Notes: a model not told the origin generated them from the sequence alone. A stretch of DNA of 56,300 nt from Prochlorothrix hollandica PCC 9006 = CALU 1027 (GCF_000332315.1 NZ_KB235939.1:248279-304578), one strand, 5' to 3'. Shown: positions 18,687 to 27,638, counted from the first letter of the stretch. Made by a program: numbers and translations.

Positions 18687-21254
18687 TTAACCCTTGACAA
18701 TCCATTGTTCTGCCCCTGCTGCATCCAATGGCTTTGAGAAGAAATAACCCTGGCCATAATCACAGTTCCACTGTTGCAAAATTCTTAGCTGTTCTTGGGT
18801 TTCAATGCCCTCAGCCGTGACATTAATACCCAAGTCATGGCTGAGGTTGATGATGGTTTTAACAATGATCCGATCGGCATCAGACTGAGTTAAACGACTC
18901 ACAAAGCTGTAGTCGATCTTTAGTGTATCCACGGGAAAACTACACAGGTAGCTAAGGGAGGAGTAGCCCGTGCCGAAGTCATCTAGGCTTAACTGGATAT
19001 CCAACTCTTTTAAAGCCAGCATGATGTCAATACAGCCCTTCTCGTGATCCATGGCTACCCGTTCTGTAATTTCTAGTTTTAGGTAATGCCCCGGAAGTCC
19101 AGTGCGTTCCAGGATTTGGGCTACAGATGTCACTAAATTGCCGCCACTAAACTGTTTAGTGGACAGGTTGACATTGAGGATCAAGGGCAGATCAGGACCT
19201 AGCTTAGAACGCCACAATTGCAGTTGTCCGCAGGCTTCTTCCAGCACCCACTGATCCAAAGGAATAATCAGCCCTGACTCCTCCGCAACGGTCACAAATT
19301 CCGAGGGAGACATAAAGCCATCCTGGGGATGCCACCAGCGCACCAGGGCTTCAAAGCCTGCTAGCTGTTGTAGTCGCAGATCCCAAATCGGTTGGTAATA
19401 GACTTTCAGTTCGTTGCGATCGAGGGCTTGGCGAAGATCAAACTCTAAATCCATGCGCCGGGTGAGTTCAGCATGGAGACCCACCGCAAACACTTCATAG
19501 TGGCTACGCCCCAACACCTTAGCTCGATACATGGCAGCATGGGCATCTCGCAAAAGATCTTCAGCGTTATAGGTGCCATCAGCTTGGGCAAAAGCAATGC
19601 CAATGCTGGTGTTAATCCGCACCGATTGCTTGGCATTGGTGATGGAAAAGGGCTGTTCTAAACAGTGCTTAATGGCCTCTGCCAACTGAATCACCTGCTG
19701 ACTAGAGGTATCCCAGGGATTGTAGGGTAACATGACCCCAAACTCATCCCCCCCCACCCTCGCCAAGGTGTAGGGGGGATGGAGATAGGTTTTGACTTGA
19801 TCCCGCACCTGAAGCAAGAGGCGATCGCCGCCCCCATAACCAAAGGTATCGTTGACTAAACCAAAGCGATTCAAGGCCACAAAGAGCACCGCCACCCCAG
19901 GGGGATCGGGTTGGTTGCTGTCTTGGAGGCGGTAGCGGAGGGCATCCAGAAAGCGCACCCGGTTGGGTAAACCCGTCAGCACATCATGGAAACTGGTGTA
20001 TATCGCCCGATACAAGGCCATGCCTACCATGGCTAGCCCTAAACTCAACTCCGGTGCCACCCAGGGCACCCAGACATTGTGGTGGAAGGCGACCATACTC
20101 AAACCGCTGAGACTTAGCCCCGCCAGCACACCTCCCGCGAACAGTGAACCGAGACCATAACAGCCCATGACCAAGGCACTGCCCAGCCAGCCCCAGCTTC
20201 CAATCCAGAGGTATTCCAGCCATAGGGGCAAGAAACTGAGGATAGGCTGCTGCTGATCGACGGTTTGGAGGATCTTGGAGGTCAGTTGAGCTTGCAATAA
20301 GACTCCGGCTTCATAGGGGTTGGTGGGGGTAGTGGCGCTGTAGGGGGTTAAGACGGCGCTTTGGATGCTGGGGGCTGTGGTGCCCACCAGGACGATGCGA
20401 TCGCGCACCTGGGACTCCTGAATCTCCCCCCCTAGCACCTGGGAGAGGGTGACCTGTTCCGCCACTAAAGCCGTGCGGTAGTCAATCAAGGTCTGGTAAC
20501 CCGTGGTATCGATGCGGGCATAACCGCCGGAGTAGGGGCGTAATTGCTGGAGAGGGTTCTGGCCAATCTTTAAAGGGCTGGGGAGGGGTAGCGGCCCGCG
20601 TGGGTCTGGGGAAGGCACTGATGGCCCTGGGTCTAGATCCACCCCCAGATAGGCTAAGGCTAAGCGCAAGGCCAAGGAATAAACGCTGCCGCTGGGCAAC
20701 CTAGCATAGAGAAAATTACGGCGCACTACCCCATCGGGATCCACCACAAAATCATTAAAGCCAATGCGATCGCGGGGTAAGGTGGGGGGCGGTAATACCC
20801 GTTCTGTGGCGGGATCGGGCAGTTTTTGAATCCCAATAATATTAGGGGCGGCGAGGCTAGCTTGGAGGGCGCGGGAACCGGGGGGCGTGGCCAAATCTCG
20901 GTAGAGATCCAAGCCAATCACCTTGGGTTGATACTGCTGTAGGGTTTGCAGGGTTTGGGCCAGGGTTCCGTCATCAATGGGCCACCGCTGTTGTGCCTGG
21001 AGATCCCCTTCGGTAATGGCCACCACCAAGAGTCGGGGGTCGCTGTAGGGTTGCGTCTGCCAGCCCACCAGTTGGTCAAAGGCTAGGAGTTCTAGGGGTT
21101 GCAATGCCCCGGTTGGCTGGAGCAACAAAACCAGACCGGTGGTTACAGTCCCCACAATGAGGGAACTGTGGGCTAAAGAGACTCGATCGCTCAGCCAATC
21201 TCCCCAGCTCAAAATCAGATTGCGAAGTCTAGACCAAGGGGAGACAAGTGTCAT
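18687..21254 (-). CDS. CHASE2-GGDEF-EAL membrane signalling protein
   Basis: 855 residues. After an N-terminal membrane helix (about 30-50) there is a CHASE2 sensor domain (LAFDQLVGW...VIGLDLYRD...DRIVLVGTTA, about 60-340), two to three membrane helices, a diguanylate cyclase GGDEF domain (RVGGDEFGVML) and a phosphodiesterase EAL domain (EALVRWW, NVNLSTKQF, LEITER, DDFGTGYSSL, AEGIETQEQ). Both catalytic signatures look intact, so it can in principle make and break cyclic di-GMP; the RxxD inhibitory site before GGDEF is absent (LHPPYTLARVGGDEF). ATG 21254 is preferred to a GTG at 21359. No SD seen. Confidence 0.93.
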   Translation of the reverse strand: MTLVSPWSRLRNLILSWGDWLSDRVSLAHSSLIVGTVTTGLVLLLQPTGALQPLELLAFDQLVGWQTQPYSDPRLLVVAITEGDLQAQQRWPIDDGTLAQTLQTLQQYQPKVIGLDLYRDLATPPGSRALQASLAAPNIIGIQKLPDPATERVLPPPTLPRDRIGFNDFVVDPDGVVRRNFLYARLPSGSVYSLALRLALAYLGVDLDPGPSVPSPDPRGPLPLPSPLKIGQNPLQQLRPYSGGYARIDTTGYQTLIDYRTALVAEQVTLSQVLGGEIQESQVRDRIVLVGTTAPSIQSAVLTPYSATTPTNPYEAGVLLQAQLTSKILQTVDQQQPILSFLPLWLEYLWIGSWGWLGSALVMGCYGLGSLFAGGVLAGLSLSGLSMVAFHHNVWVPWVAPELSLGLAMVGMALYRAIYTSFHDVLTGLPNRVRFLDALRYRLQDSNQPDPPGVAVLFVALNRFGLVNDTFGYGGGDRLLLQVRDQVKTYLHPPYTLARVGGDEFGVMLPYNPWDTSSQQVIQLAEAIKHCLEQPFSITNAKQSVRINTSIGIAFAQADGTYNAEDLLRDAHAAMYRAKVLGRSHYEVFAVGLHAELTRRMDLEFDLRQALDRNELKVYYQPIWDLRLQQLAGFEALVRWWHPQDGFMSPSEFVTVAEESGLIIPLDQWVLEEACGQLQLWRSKLGPDLPLILNVNLSTKQFSGGNLVTSVAQILERTGLPGHYLKLEITERVAMDHEKGCIDIMLALKELDIQLSLDDFGTGYSSLSYLCSFPVDTLKIDYSFVSRLTQSDADRIIVKTIINLSHDLGINVTAEGIETQEQLRILQQWNCDYGQGYFFSKPLDAAGAEQWIVKG

Positions 21255-21420
21255 GGCTACAGGACAAAGGGACAGGAAGAACGCGCGGGTAAGTATAAAG
21301 TGGCGGTAAGCAAGGCAATTACTAAAAAAGCCTTGTTTTAAGCCGGATATTGGAAACACTTGCCACTCTAGGGAGATTTAAGGGGAATTTTATAGGTCAA
21401 AGATACGAAACTCTATCACG

Positions 21421-21805
21421 GAATCAGATCATGGCATCAGATCACGGCATTGGATCACGGTATCAGATCACGGCATCGGATCACGGCATCGGATCACGGC
21501 ATCGGATCACGGCATCGGATCACGGCATCGGATCACGGCATCGGATCACGGCATCGGATCACGGCATCGGATCACGGAATCAGCTCACGGCATCAGCTCA
21601 CGGCATCAGATCACGGCATCAGATCACGGCATCGGATCACGGAATCAGCTCACGGCATCAGCTCACGGTATCAGCTCACGGCATCGGATCACGGCATCGG
21701 ATCACGGCATCGGATCACGGCATCAGCTCACGGTATCAGATCACGGCATCGGATCACGGCATCAGCTCACGGCATCAGCTCACGGCATCAGCTCACGGCA
21801 TCAAC
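21421..21805. repeat. Long minisatellite, 13-bp unit, about 29 copies
   Basis: Units of ATCGGATCACGGC with variants in which GGATC becomes AGATC or AGCTC. The variants are interspersed and clustered. Because 13 is not a multiple of three, every frame reads the same 13-residue cycle (SDHGIGSRHRITA). It is not a gene: no start signal and no stable frame. Confidence 0.95.
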
Positions 21806-22033
21806 CCCAGCAACAGGCCGAAATAAAGTTCCTCCAGGAGAGGGGATAAACCCCGGACTCAACGACCCAGGGCCATAGGATTAGGTTTAAACCGCTGAGG
21901 GCGGAGAACTGGTTTACTGTACCGAGCCAAGACCGGAGTGGCATGAGGGGGCAAACCCCTAACTGGGGGATATTCTATGGGCCAAAGAAGGGTTAATCTA
22001 CGCGAAACTACCCGTTTCAGCCTAAATTAGGTT

Positions 22034-22136
22034 TACAGCAGTCCTAAATGGGTCGTGTGGTGTGCCCCCTCCGGGGGCACACCACGCCAAGGGTTTCAGC
22101 CATCGAGATGCCTACAACTGATTTAGGGTTGCTGTA
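22034..22136 (+). mobile_element. Family B element (103 bp)
   Basis: TACAGCAGTCCTAAAT to TTTAGGGTTGCTGTA with the central GTGGTGTGCCCCC-TCC-GGGGGCACACCAC. It ends 27 bp before the ispD start codon, so it lies in or next to that gene's leader. Confidence 0.9.
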
Positions 22137-22163
22137 GCAGCAACTGTTTAGGGAGTAAAGCCA

Positions 22164-22865
22164 GTGTATTTATTAATTCCAGCGGCAGGGGTGGGGCGAC
22201 GCATGGGGAGCGATCGCAATAAACTGCTCATCCCCCTGTGGGGTCAGCCGATTCTGGCCTGGACATTACGGGCCGCTGAAGCCGCCTCCAGCATTACCTG
22301 GATCGGATTGGTGGGTCAAGCCGTGGATTGGCCTGAGGTAAACGATCTCCTCAAAACCCTGGCGTTAACAACACCCGTGCAGTGGATCCAGGGGGGAGAT
22401 ACCCGCCAAGCCTCTGTCTTTAATGGCCTGAAAGCTTTGCCAGCCAACGCCGATCGGGTGCTGATCCATGATGGGGCGCGGTGTCTGGCGACCCCCGATT
22501 TATTCGATCGCTGCGCAGCAGTGCTCCAGGAGGTACCGGGACTGATCGCGGCGATCCCCGTTAAGGACACCATTAAGGTGGTCAATAGCGACGGTCGCAC
22601 CACCGCCACCCCCGATCGCAGCCAGCTCTGGGCCGCTCAAACGCCCCAAGGGTTTTGGGTCGATAAAATCAAGCACTGCCACGAACAAGGCCAGGAGCAG
22701 GGGCTACAGGTCACAGATGACGCAGCCCTTTTTGAGCACTTCAATTTGCCAGTGCAGGTGGTGGAAGGGGAGGAAAGTAACCTAAAAGTCACCACACCCA
22801 TGGATTTAGCCATTGCTGAGTTCATTTTGCGGCAGCGTTATCCCCATCTCCAGTCTTCGCCCTAA
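22164..22865 (+). CDS. ispD: 2-C-methyl-D-erythritol 4-phosphate cytidylyltransferase
   Basis: Third step of the MEP isoprenoid pathway: MEP + CTP to CDP-ME, supplying phytol, carotenoids and quinones. 233 residues with LIPAAGVGRRMGSDRNKLLIPLWGQPIL (CTP-binding loop with Arg and Lys), VLIHDGARC, PVKDTIKVV, QTPQGF and TDDAALFE, then EGEESNLKVTTPMDLAIAE. The start is a GTG with GGGAG eight bases upstream. Monocistronic, with a family B element just upstream. Confidence 0.97.
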   Translation: MYLLIPAAGVGRRMGSDRNKLLIPLWGQPILAWTLRAAEAASSITWIGLVGQAVDWPEVNDLLKTLALTTPVQWIQGGDTRQASVFNGLKALPANADRVLIHDGARCLATPDLFDRCAAVLQEVPGLIAAIPVKDTIKVVNSDGRTTATPDRSQLWAAQTPQGFWVDKIKHCHEQGQEQGLQVTDDAALFEHFNLPVQVVEGEESNLKVTTPMDLAIAEFILRQRYPHLQSSP

Positions 22866-22939
22866 AATCTTAAAGATTGGTTCTTAAAGATTGGTTCTTA
22901 AAGATTGGTTCTTAAAGATTGGTTCTTAAAGATTGGTAC
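22866..22939. repeat. Minisatellite, 14-bp unit x5
   Basis: TTAAAGATTGGTTC x5 filling the space between the convergent ispD and NIL-ferredoxin genes; it contains the stop and last codons of the latter. Confidence 0.9.
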
Positions 22940-23330
22940 TAATGGCCTGTACCGGACAGGTGGGAATACACTGCTCACACACGACACACCGCGATCGGTT
23001 AAACATGAGCCGAAAGGTCTCCGGTTCTAGGGTCAGGGCTTGGGTGGGGCAGACCCCCGTACACAGGCCACAGTGAACGCAGATGTCTTCGCTGATTAAA
23101 ATCTCTTGGCTAGCCAAGGAGACCCGAATATCTTGGGACCGGAGCCAGTCGATCGCCGCATCCAATTCATCAATGTCCCCCGCCAACTCCACCACCATCG
23201 TGCCCATCTGGTTTGGGGCCACTTGGGCGCGAATAATATTAGCGGCCACATTAAAGTCTTTGGCAAGGCGGTAGGTTAGGGGTTGGCGGGTGGTGGTGCG
23301 GGGAATGGTCAGGGTAATGCGCTTTTTCAT
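22926..23330 (-). CDS. NIL-domain ferredoxin, 2[4Fe-4S]
   Basis: 134 residues. Residues 1-75 form a NIL domain (a small ferredoxin-fold ligand-binding domain, as in MetN-type transporters). Residues 80-130 carry two cluster motifs, CVHCGLCTGVCP and CVVCEQCIPTCP. Such proteins occur widely in cyanobacteria and have been linked to sulfur-amino-acid or homocysteine metabolism; electron partner unknown. The last codons run into a 14-bp tandem repeat, so the C-terminus (AISTNL) is partly repeat-coded. Cytosolic, monocistronic. Confidence 0.93.
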   Translation of the reverse strand: MKKRITLTIPRTTTRQPLTYRLAKDFNVAANIIRAQVAPNQMGTMVVELAGDIDELDAAIDWLRSQDIRVSLASQEILISEDICVHCGLCTGVCPTQALTLEPETFRLMFNRSRCVVCEQCIPTCPVQAISTNL

Positions 23331-23621
23331 GGCGGTGCTGGGTGTCCTGGGGGCAAGAGGCGGGGATCCCCCTGAATCCCATCAGGTAAAACGAATCAAT
23401 CTTGGCAGAGAGATCGGGGATCCCAGACCCCAGGCCAAAACTGTGCTGAAAGCCGCAGTCTTTAAAAGATTGGCAGAAAAACCGAAAATTTCAAGCTCCA
23501 GGCACAAAACCCGTGGTATGGAAGCCGCAGTCTGCTAGGGCAACCCCGTCCCTGGCGGCCACTGGCGATCGCGTAGGCACAGGGTTGCTATCAGACTGAA
23601 TGCTGTTCAGTAGCCAGAGGA
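23331..23621. other. Intergenic region
   Basis: Leader of the NIL-ferredoxin gene and 3' flank of the CADD-like gene. I see no repeat family or gene in it. Confidence 0.5.
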
Positions 23622-24314
23622 CTAAGCAGCCAGGGTTGGGGTGATGTAGGCTTCATAAACCCCATCCAGGAAATGCCACAGCGCCTTAGCACCAGCCTCA
23701 GCCGCTGCCAGCACCTTTTCCTGCTGTTCGGGGGTAGTGCAAGACTCCGCCAACACCTGACGCTCCACCTGGCGATGCACCACATCCGCCTGTTCGTGGG
23801 CGCTGAAAAACGACACCGTGCGATCGTCGGTAATGCCGTAGAAATCCTTCAGACCCTGGCGCTTAGTGCGGGCCACATCAGGAATTTGGGACTCATAGGC
23901 ATAGAGGGCAGCCATTCCCTGGAGGTAGTCTTCCGACTGGCTCAAACTCCGCATTTGGGCCACGGACGCTTGGGTGTGGGGCAGCAACTCTGCCTGTTCC
24001 ACGGCCTCCCGGCTCACCCCCAGCCCTTCAGCAAAACGGAGCCACAATTCGGGATGGTTGTCCACGCCCTGCTCCTCTTCCACCAGGTTTTCCAGCAACA
24101 TTTTCCGCACCGTCAGGTCATCACAATGGCTGTGAACCCCGCTGACATAGGTGGGAAACGCTTTCACTTGGGCAAAATACTGCTGGGCATAGTCCGCCAA
24201 AATGGCCTGGGTCAGCTTGCCCTCATTCCAGAGTTGGTAAAAAGGGTGAGACAGCATGGCATGGCGGTTAATGGACCCATCCAAGGCTTCTAAAAAAGGA
24301 GTGGTAAAAGTCAC
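23622..24314 (-). CDS. CADD-like diiron protein (putative para-aminobenzoate synthase)
   Basis: 230 residues of the TenA/PqqC-like helical fold. It closely resembles Chlamydia CADD, which makes para-aminobenzoate for folate by sacrificing its own tyrosine. The likely diiron ligands are all present: Glu and His in EEEQGVDNHPE, Glu in YESQIP, and His, Asp, His in HEQADVVHRQ. The HPFYQLW segment holds Tyr26 at about the place of the cleaved chlamydial tyrosine. The best start is the GTG at 24314 with GAGG eight bases upstream; a TTG at 24323 is possible. Function by family resemblance. Confidence 0.8.
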   Translation of the reverse strand: MTFTTPFLEALDGSINRHAMLSHPFYQLWNEGKLTQAILADYAQQYFAQVKAFPTYVSGVHSHCDDLTVRKMLLENLVEEEQGVDNHPELWLRFAEGLGVSREAVEQAELLPHTQASVAQMRSLSQSEDYLQGMAALYAYESQIPDVARTKRQGLKDFYGITDDRTVSFFSAHEQADVVHRQVERQVLAESCTTPEQQEKVLAAAEAGAKALWHFLDGVYEAYITPTLAA

Positions 24315-24453
24315 CGTTCGCAACCTCGTTACAATAACTATGGGTTATGCCGGCACCTCCCAGGATCCGAAGCCAAGGGATCAAGCCCTTGGGTCTGACC
24401 CTGGGTTGACCGACGTTATGCCCATTGTTGCAATTCTAAAGCACAGGTGAACC

Positions 24454-25071
24454 ATGGCTGTGGAATCTCCCCCTCCCCCAGACCCTAACCCGATCGTTCC
24501 CCCGGCCCCACTCCCCCAAGACACCAAGACCCGCAATCTCTTGGTGGCAGTGGTGGCGATCGTCTTGAGTGTCGTCCTCTTTTTCAGTCTGCGAACCCAA
24601 ACCCAAACCCCATCCCTGGGCACCTTGGCCGCAGAGTCTACCCCCTTAGAGGTGGCCCTTGCCAATGGCCAGCCCACCCTGATGGAGTTCTATGCCGATT
24701 GGTGTACAAGCTGCCAAACCATGGCCCCCCTCATCGGGGATCTAGAACAGGATTACGGCGATCGCCTCAACGTTGTCATGCTCAATGTGGACAACGATAA
24801 ATGGTTGCCGGAAGTGCTGAACTATCGCGTGGATGGCATTCCCCACTTTGTTTTCTTGGATGCTCAAGGTCAAACCGTGGGTCAAACCATTGGCGAACAG
24901 CCACGATCGATCATGGTGGCGAACCTAGACGCGCTCCTAGCCCAGAAAGTCTTACCCTATGCCGCCACCACGGGCCGCACGTCCCTCTTTGAAGGGGTTT
25001 TCCGCCCCAATTCCCCCAGCACCACCGACCCCCGCAGCCACAGTTCCCAAAGCGTCGTGGCTCCGTCTTAG
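24454..25071 (+). CDS. txlA: Membrane-anchored thioredoxin-like protein (TxlA/HCF164 type)
   Basis: 205 residues. A Pro-rich cytosolic start and one membrane helix (about 28-46) precede a thioredoxin fold with active site WCTSC in FYADWCTSCQTMAP and the cis-Pro loop VDGIPHFVFLD. HCF164/TxlA proteins sit in the thylakoid membrane facing the lumen and pass reducing power, fed by CcdA, to cytochrome c and cytochrome b6f assembly. The C-terminal 30 residues are Ser/Pro-rich and probably disordered. ccdA is not adjacent. Confidence 0.88.
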   Translation: MAVESPPPPDPNPIVPPAPLPQDTKTRNLLVAVVAIVLSVVLFFSLRTQTQTPSLGTLAAESTPLEVALANGQPTLMEFYADWCTSCQTMAPLIGDLEQDYGDRLNVVMLNVDNDKWLPEVLNYRVDGIPHFVFLDAQGQTVGQTIGEQPRSIMVANLDALLAQKVLPYAATTGRTSLFEGVFRPNSPSTTDPRSHSSQSVVAPS

Positions 25072-25158
25072 GCCCAGATTCTCATCGAAGTCGGTATGGG
25101 GATGCGCCCGTCGATCGGGTTGCGATCGAGCTTTGCCCCCTCTATAACCCCCCCTGAA

Positions 25159-25345
25159 CGTAACTATTCAGGGGGAAAGTGAGTAGGGTTTCAGCCCGAC
25201 GATCACCGGTCAGAGCCGGATCAAAGGGGTGCATTTCCCTGGGAAATCATCGACCTCGGGTAGGGTTCTCGCCCCCGTGCCGACCCTCTTTAGGCCAACA
25301 ACCGGGGCAACCACGGGGGGATTGCCCCTACCAGGTTTCGGTCAG
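25159..25345 (+). mobile_element. Family A element, right part missing
   Basis: Intact left terminus CGTAACTATTCAGGGGG and inner blocks up to TTGCCCCTACC, where a 15-bp tandem repeat takes over. This mirrors the truncated copies at 3889 and 17865. Confidence 0.8.
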
Positions 25346-25382
25346 TGTGGGGGTTAGTGTAGGGGTCAGTGTAGGGGTCAGG
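25344..25382. repeat. Minisatellite, 15-bp unit x3
   Basis: GGTCAGTGTAGGGGT-type units abutting the broken end of the family A element. Following nucleotides to 25453 resemble the CCCGTTTTGTCAGTCA segment also seen at about 53760. Confidence 0.75.
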
Positions 25383-25453
25383 TTTCCTAACCCTCCTACT
25401 GGGGTTGAGTTCTGGCCCGTTTTGTCAGTCATTCAGCCCTTAACACAACGTCC

Positions 25454-26530
25454 TTAACAAACCTCTGTGCGGAGGGCTTCTGCGTCACGGCCAGCGGTGC
25501 AATAAATGCAGACCAAATCCCAGAGAGTTCCCGCCATCAGGGGCAATTTGCGCAGGAACTTGATGGCCTTGGGTTGGCTCGATCGTTCAATGGCTTGGAT
25601 CTGGAGATTGCGATCGGAACAACGGTGCAGCCGAGGGAAAAACTGGGGATGATCCACATCCAGCACCGAGGGGAAAGCACGGGCAGCGGTGTTATTGGTT
25701 TCCCGAATAACATCGGCATCAAAGGCCGTGGGATCTAACCCCAACATGGTGTAGAACGTCGATCGCTCATGAACCGTCAAACTGTGGGTCGCAAACACCG
25801 TCAGCAGGAAAAAACGACTCCACAACTTCGAGGCCCAATTATTCCAAAGTTGGGGCTGCGATCGCAGAATTACCTTAAAAATATCCCCATGGCGATTCTC
25901 ATCCTGACACCAGCTTTCAAAATAGTGAAACAGAGGATAACAACGGTTTTCGGGATGCTGTTGAAGATGGCGATAAATTAAAATATAACGCCAGTAGCCA
26001 ATTTTTTCAGAGAGATAAACCGTATAAATCACCCAGTCAATGGGAAAGAACGTATAGGTGCGATTGCGGGTCAGTTTTCCCAAATCCAAGGATAGCCCAA
26101 AATCCTGCATGGCCTTATTGAGAAAGCCTGCATGGCGGGCCTCATCCCGTGCCATCAAGCTAAACGCCTCAGATAACACGGGATTACGGCCTTTCAATTT
26201 GCGAGACAGTTCCTTAAATAACAAAAATCCCGAAAATTCTGAGACACAAGACCGCTCTAGGTAGTCCAAAAAGGCTTGGCGCTCTTCCCCTTGAATATGA
26301 TCCCAGGACTGTTGAAAGGCTTCCGTCCTGACAAAGTGGTGACGATTATAATCCGTCTTCATTTCCGTCAACACCGCTTCAAATTCTTGAGCCTGGGTAG
26401 ACAAATCAAAGCTAGCTGTTTTGTCAAAGTCGGTGGTGTAAAAACGAGGGGCTAAAATGCTTTCCTCTACCACGGCTTTAGTGGCAGGTTTTAGATTGAT
26501 TGAGCCAGGATTGGGGAGAGTACTAACCAT
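25454..26530 (-). CDS. acsF: Mg-protoporphyrin IX monomethyl ester oxidative cyclase
   Basis: Oxygen-dependent formation of the chlorophyll isocyclic ring (E ring), giving divinyl protochlorophyllide. 358 residues with the diiron signatures EFSGFLLFKELSRKLK, MARDEARHAGFLN and SWCQDENRHGDIF. The start MVSTLPNPGSINL at 26530 is preferred over an upstream ATG at 26557. One of four chlorophyll-related genes in this window, but not in an operon with the others. Cyanobacteria often have two cyclase paralogues for different oxygen levels; which one this is cannot be told here. Confidence 0.97.
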   Translation of the reverse strand: MVSTLPNPGSINLKPATKAVVEESILAPRFYTTDFDKTASFDLSTQAQEFEAVLTEMKTDYNRHHFVRTEAFQQSWDHIQGEERQAFLDYLERSCVSEFSGFLLFKELSRKLKGRNPVLSEAFSLMARDEARHAGFLNKAMQDFGLSLDLGKLTRNRTYTFFPIDWVIYTVYLSEKIGYWRYILIYRHLQQHPENRCYPLFHYFESWCQDENRHGDIFKVILRSQPQLWNNWASKLWSRFFLLTVFATHSLTVHERSTFYTMLGLDPTAFDADVIRETNNTAARAFPSVLDVDHPQFFPRLHRCSDRNLQIQAIERSSQPKAIKFLRKLPLMAGTLWDLVCIYCTAGRDAEALRTEVC

Positions 26531-26734
26531 AATGTTGGGATACCAATGGGATGCCAATGGGATGAAAAGAATACCCCTAGAGCATTCAGGGGAACGGCCA
26601 AACTTTTCCCAACTTTACCCTTGCCCAGCATCTCTGACTAGGACTCCAGGGGCAAATTGTAACAACCCTTGATAAGCAATTTTAATGTTTCTAAAGCCCT
26701 AGTTTTTCGAGGAGAAGGGGAGCCAGACCGTTAA

Positions 26735-26778
26735 AGTCCCTCTCCCGTTCTGGGAGAGGGATTTAGGGTGAGGGCGGC
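26735..26778. repeat. Short dispersed hairpin repeat
   Basis: CCCTCTCCCGTTCTGGGAGAGGG stem-loop followed by ATTTAGGGTGAGGGC. A longer diverged relative lies at 48281-48395. It lies between acsF and its upstream neighbour and could end transcripts. Confidence 0.6.
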
Positions 26779-26823
26779 CCCAGCGAGATGCACCCATTTC
26801 CCTAAACTGCGAGCTAGTCAGAT

Positions 26824-27324
26824 CTAGCGAGATTCAGCGTCATCAGCGATCTCAAACTCTAGTCCTTCGGCGATCGCGAAATCATAGGTCTCATGATCCG
26901 TCACATTGGTATCGCTCAGTTCCAGGTTATAAAAGTCGATCGCCCCGGTTTCAAACAGAGGACCCGCGTGCCAGGTGCCCACATCAAGCTTCAGGAAGCG
27001 ATCGCCGGGAACCTCAAATACTTGTAATTGCTGGCGATCGGGTCGATCGCCAGCACTGGGGGGACAAACCCCTAGCCACCAGGACCGTCCCCCCAAGGCT
27101 CCCAAGCATTGGGTACAGCGCTGGTGACGGGTGATGCGATGGAACCGGCGACCCTTGGGCAGCAGGCGCATGATATAAAAACGGGGAGTTCCCGGTGTCA
27201 AAACCAACTGGGCATCATCCCCAGCAAAGGGACTCCCATCCTCTGAGGCACCAATGACCTGGCCATAGGGTCGAAACGTTTCGGCGGTGGCGATCGCAGG
27301 TCTGAGCCGTTGTAACTGAGACAT
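26824..27324 (-). CDS. Ureidoglycolate lyase family protein (AllA-like, PF04115)
   Basis: 166 residues with the cupin-like family blocks FRPYGQVIG, RRFHRITRHQRCTQCLGALGG, FEVPGDRFLKLDVGTWHAGPLF and DFYNLELSDTN. AllA splits ureidoglycolate into glyoxylate and urea in purine (allantoin) catabolism. No other allantoin genes are here, and many cyanobacterial members are of unproven function, so the substrate is not certain. Conserved Cys pair CTQC is not a known catalytic feature. Monocistronic. Confidence 0.8.
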   Translation of the reverse strand: MSQLQRLRPAIATAETFRPYGQVIGASEDGSPFAGDDAQLVLTPGTPRFYIMRLLPKGRRFHRITRHQRCTQCLGALGGRSWWLGVCPPSAGDRPDRQQLQVFEVPGDRFLKLDVGTWHAGPLFETGAIDFYNLELSDTNVTDHETYDFAIAEGLEFEIADDAESR

Positions 27325-27349
27325 AGCAGGAGTTTTTCCAATAATTTTC

Positions 27350-27430
27350 GGCTTACCGCGTAACGTGGGGCAAAATTAACGGGACAGTGGGGCGCGGGGT
27401 GCCCCACTGTCCCGGCTTCAGTTGATACCC
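27350..27430 (+). mobile_element. Family C palindromic element (81 bp)
   Basis: GGCTTACCGCGT to GTTGATACCC, inner GGGACAGTGGGGCGC...GTGCCCCACTGTCCC. Flanks TAATTTTC (27342-27349) and TAATTTCC (27431-27438) match in 7 of 8 positions, a slightly aged target duplication. Confidence 0.85.
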
Positions 27431-27539
27431 TAATTTCCCCCAAAAATAGTTATGTCTTCCCAAAACCATGGAAATCTGACCGCAGCGGTTCCTAGGGACA
27501 TACCTCAACCATCAACATCCCCCCATCGCTCTCCCATTC

Positions 27540-27638
27540 GGGTACCTCTAAAAATCCAAATTCTCGCCCCTGTACCAACGCAAGAATAGGGGTTGTGGCG
27601 GGCGGCCTCGCCGCCCAACCCAATTAATCGAGGTGCCC
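27540..27638 (+). mobile_element. Family D element (99 bp) with 4-bp target duplication
   Basis: GGGTACCTCTAAAAATCC to TTAATCGAGGTGCCC with a GC-rich inner palindrome (GGGCGGCCTCGCCGCCC). Flanked by ATTC at 27536-27539 and 27639-27642. A second copy is at 51603. Confidence 0.85.

Noticed and set aside
21421..21805. Two long overlapping open frames of 142-158 codons
   Set aside because: They are a consequence of a 13-bp tandem repeat lacking stop codons in any frame; no start signal and no protein-like composition.
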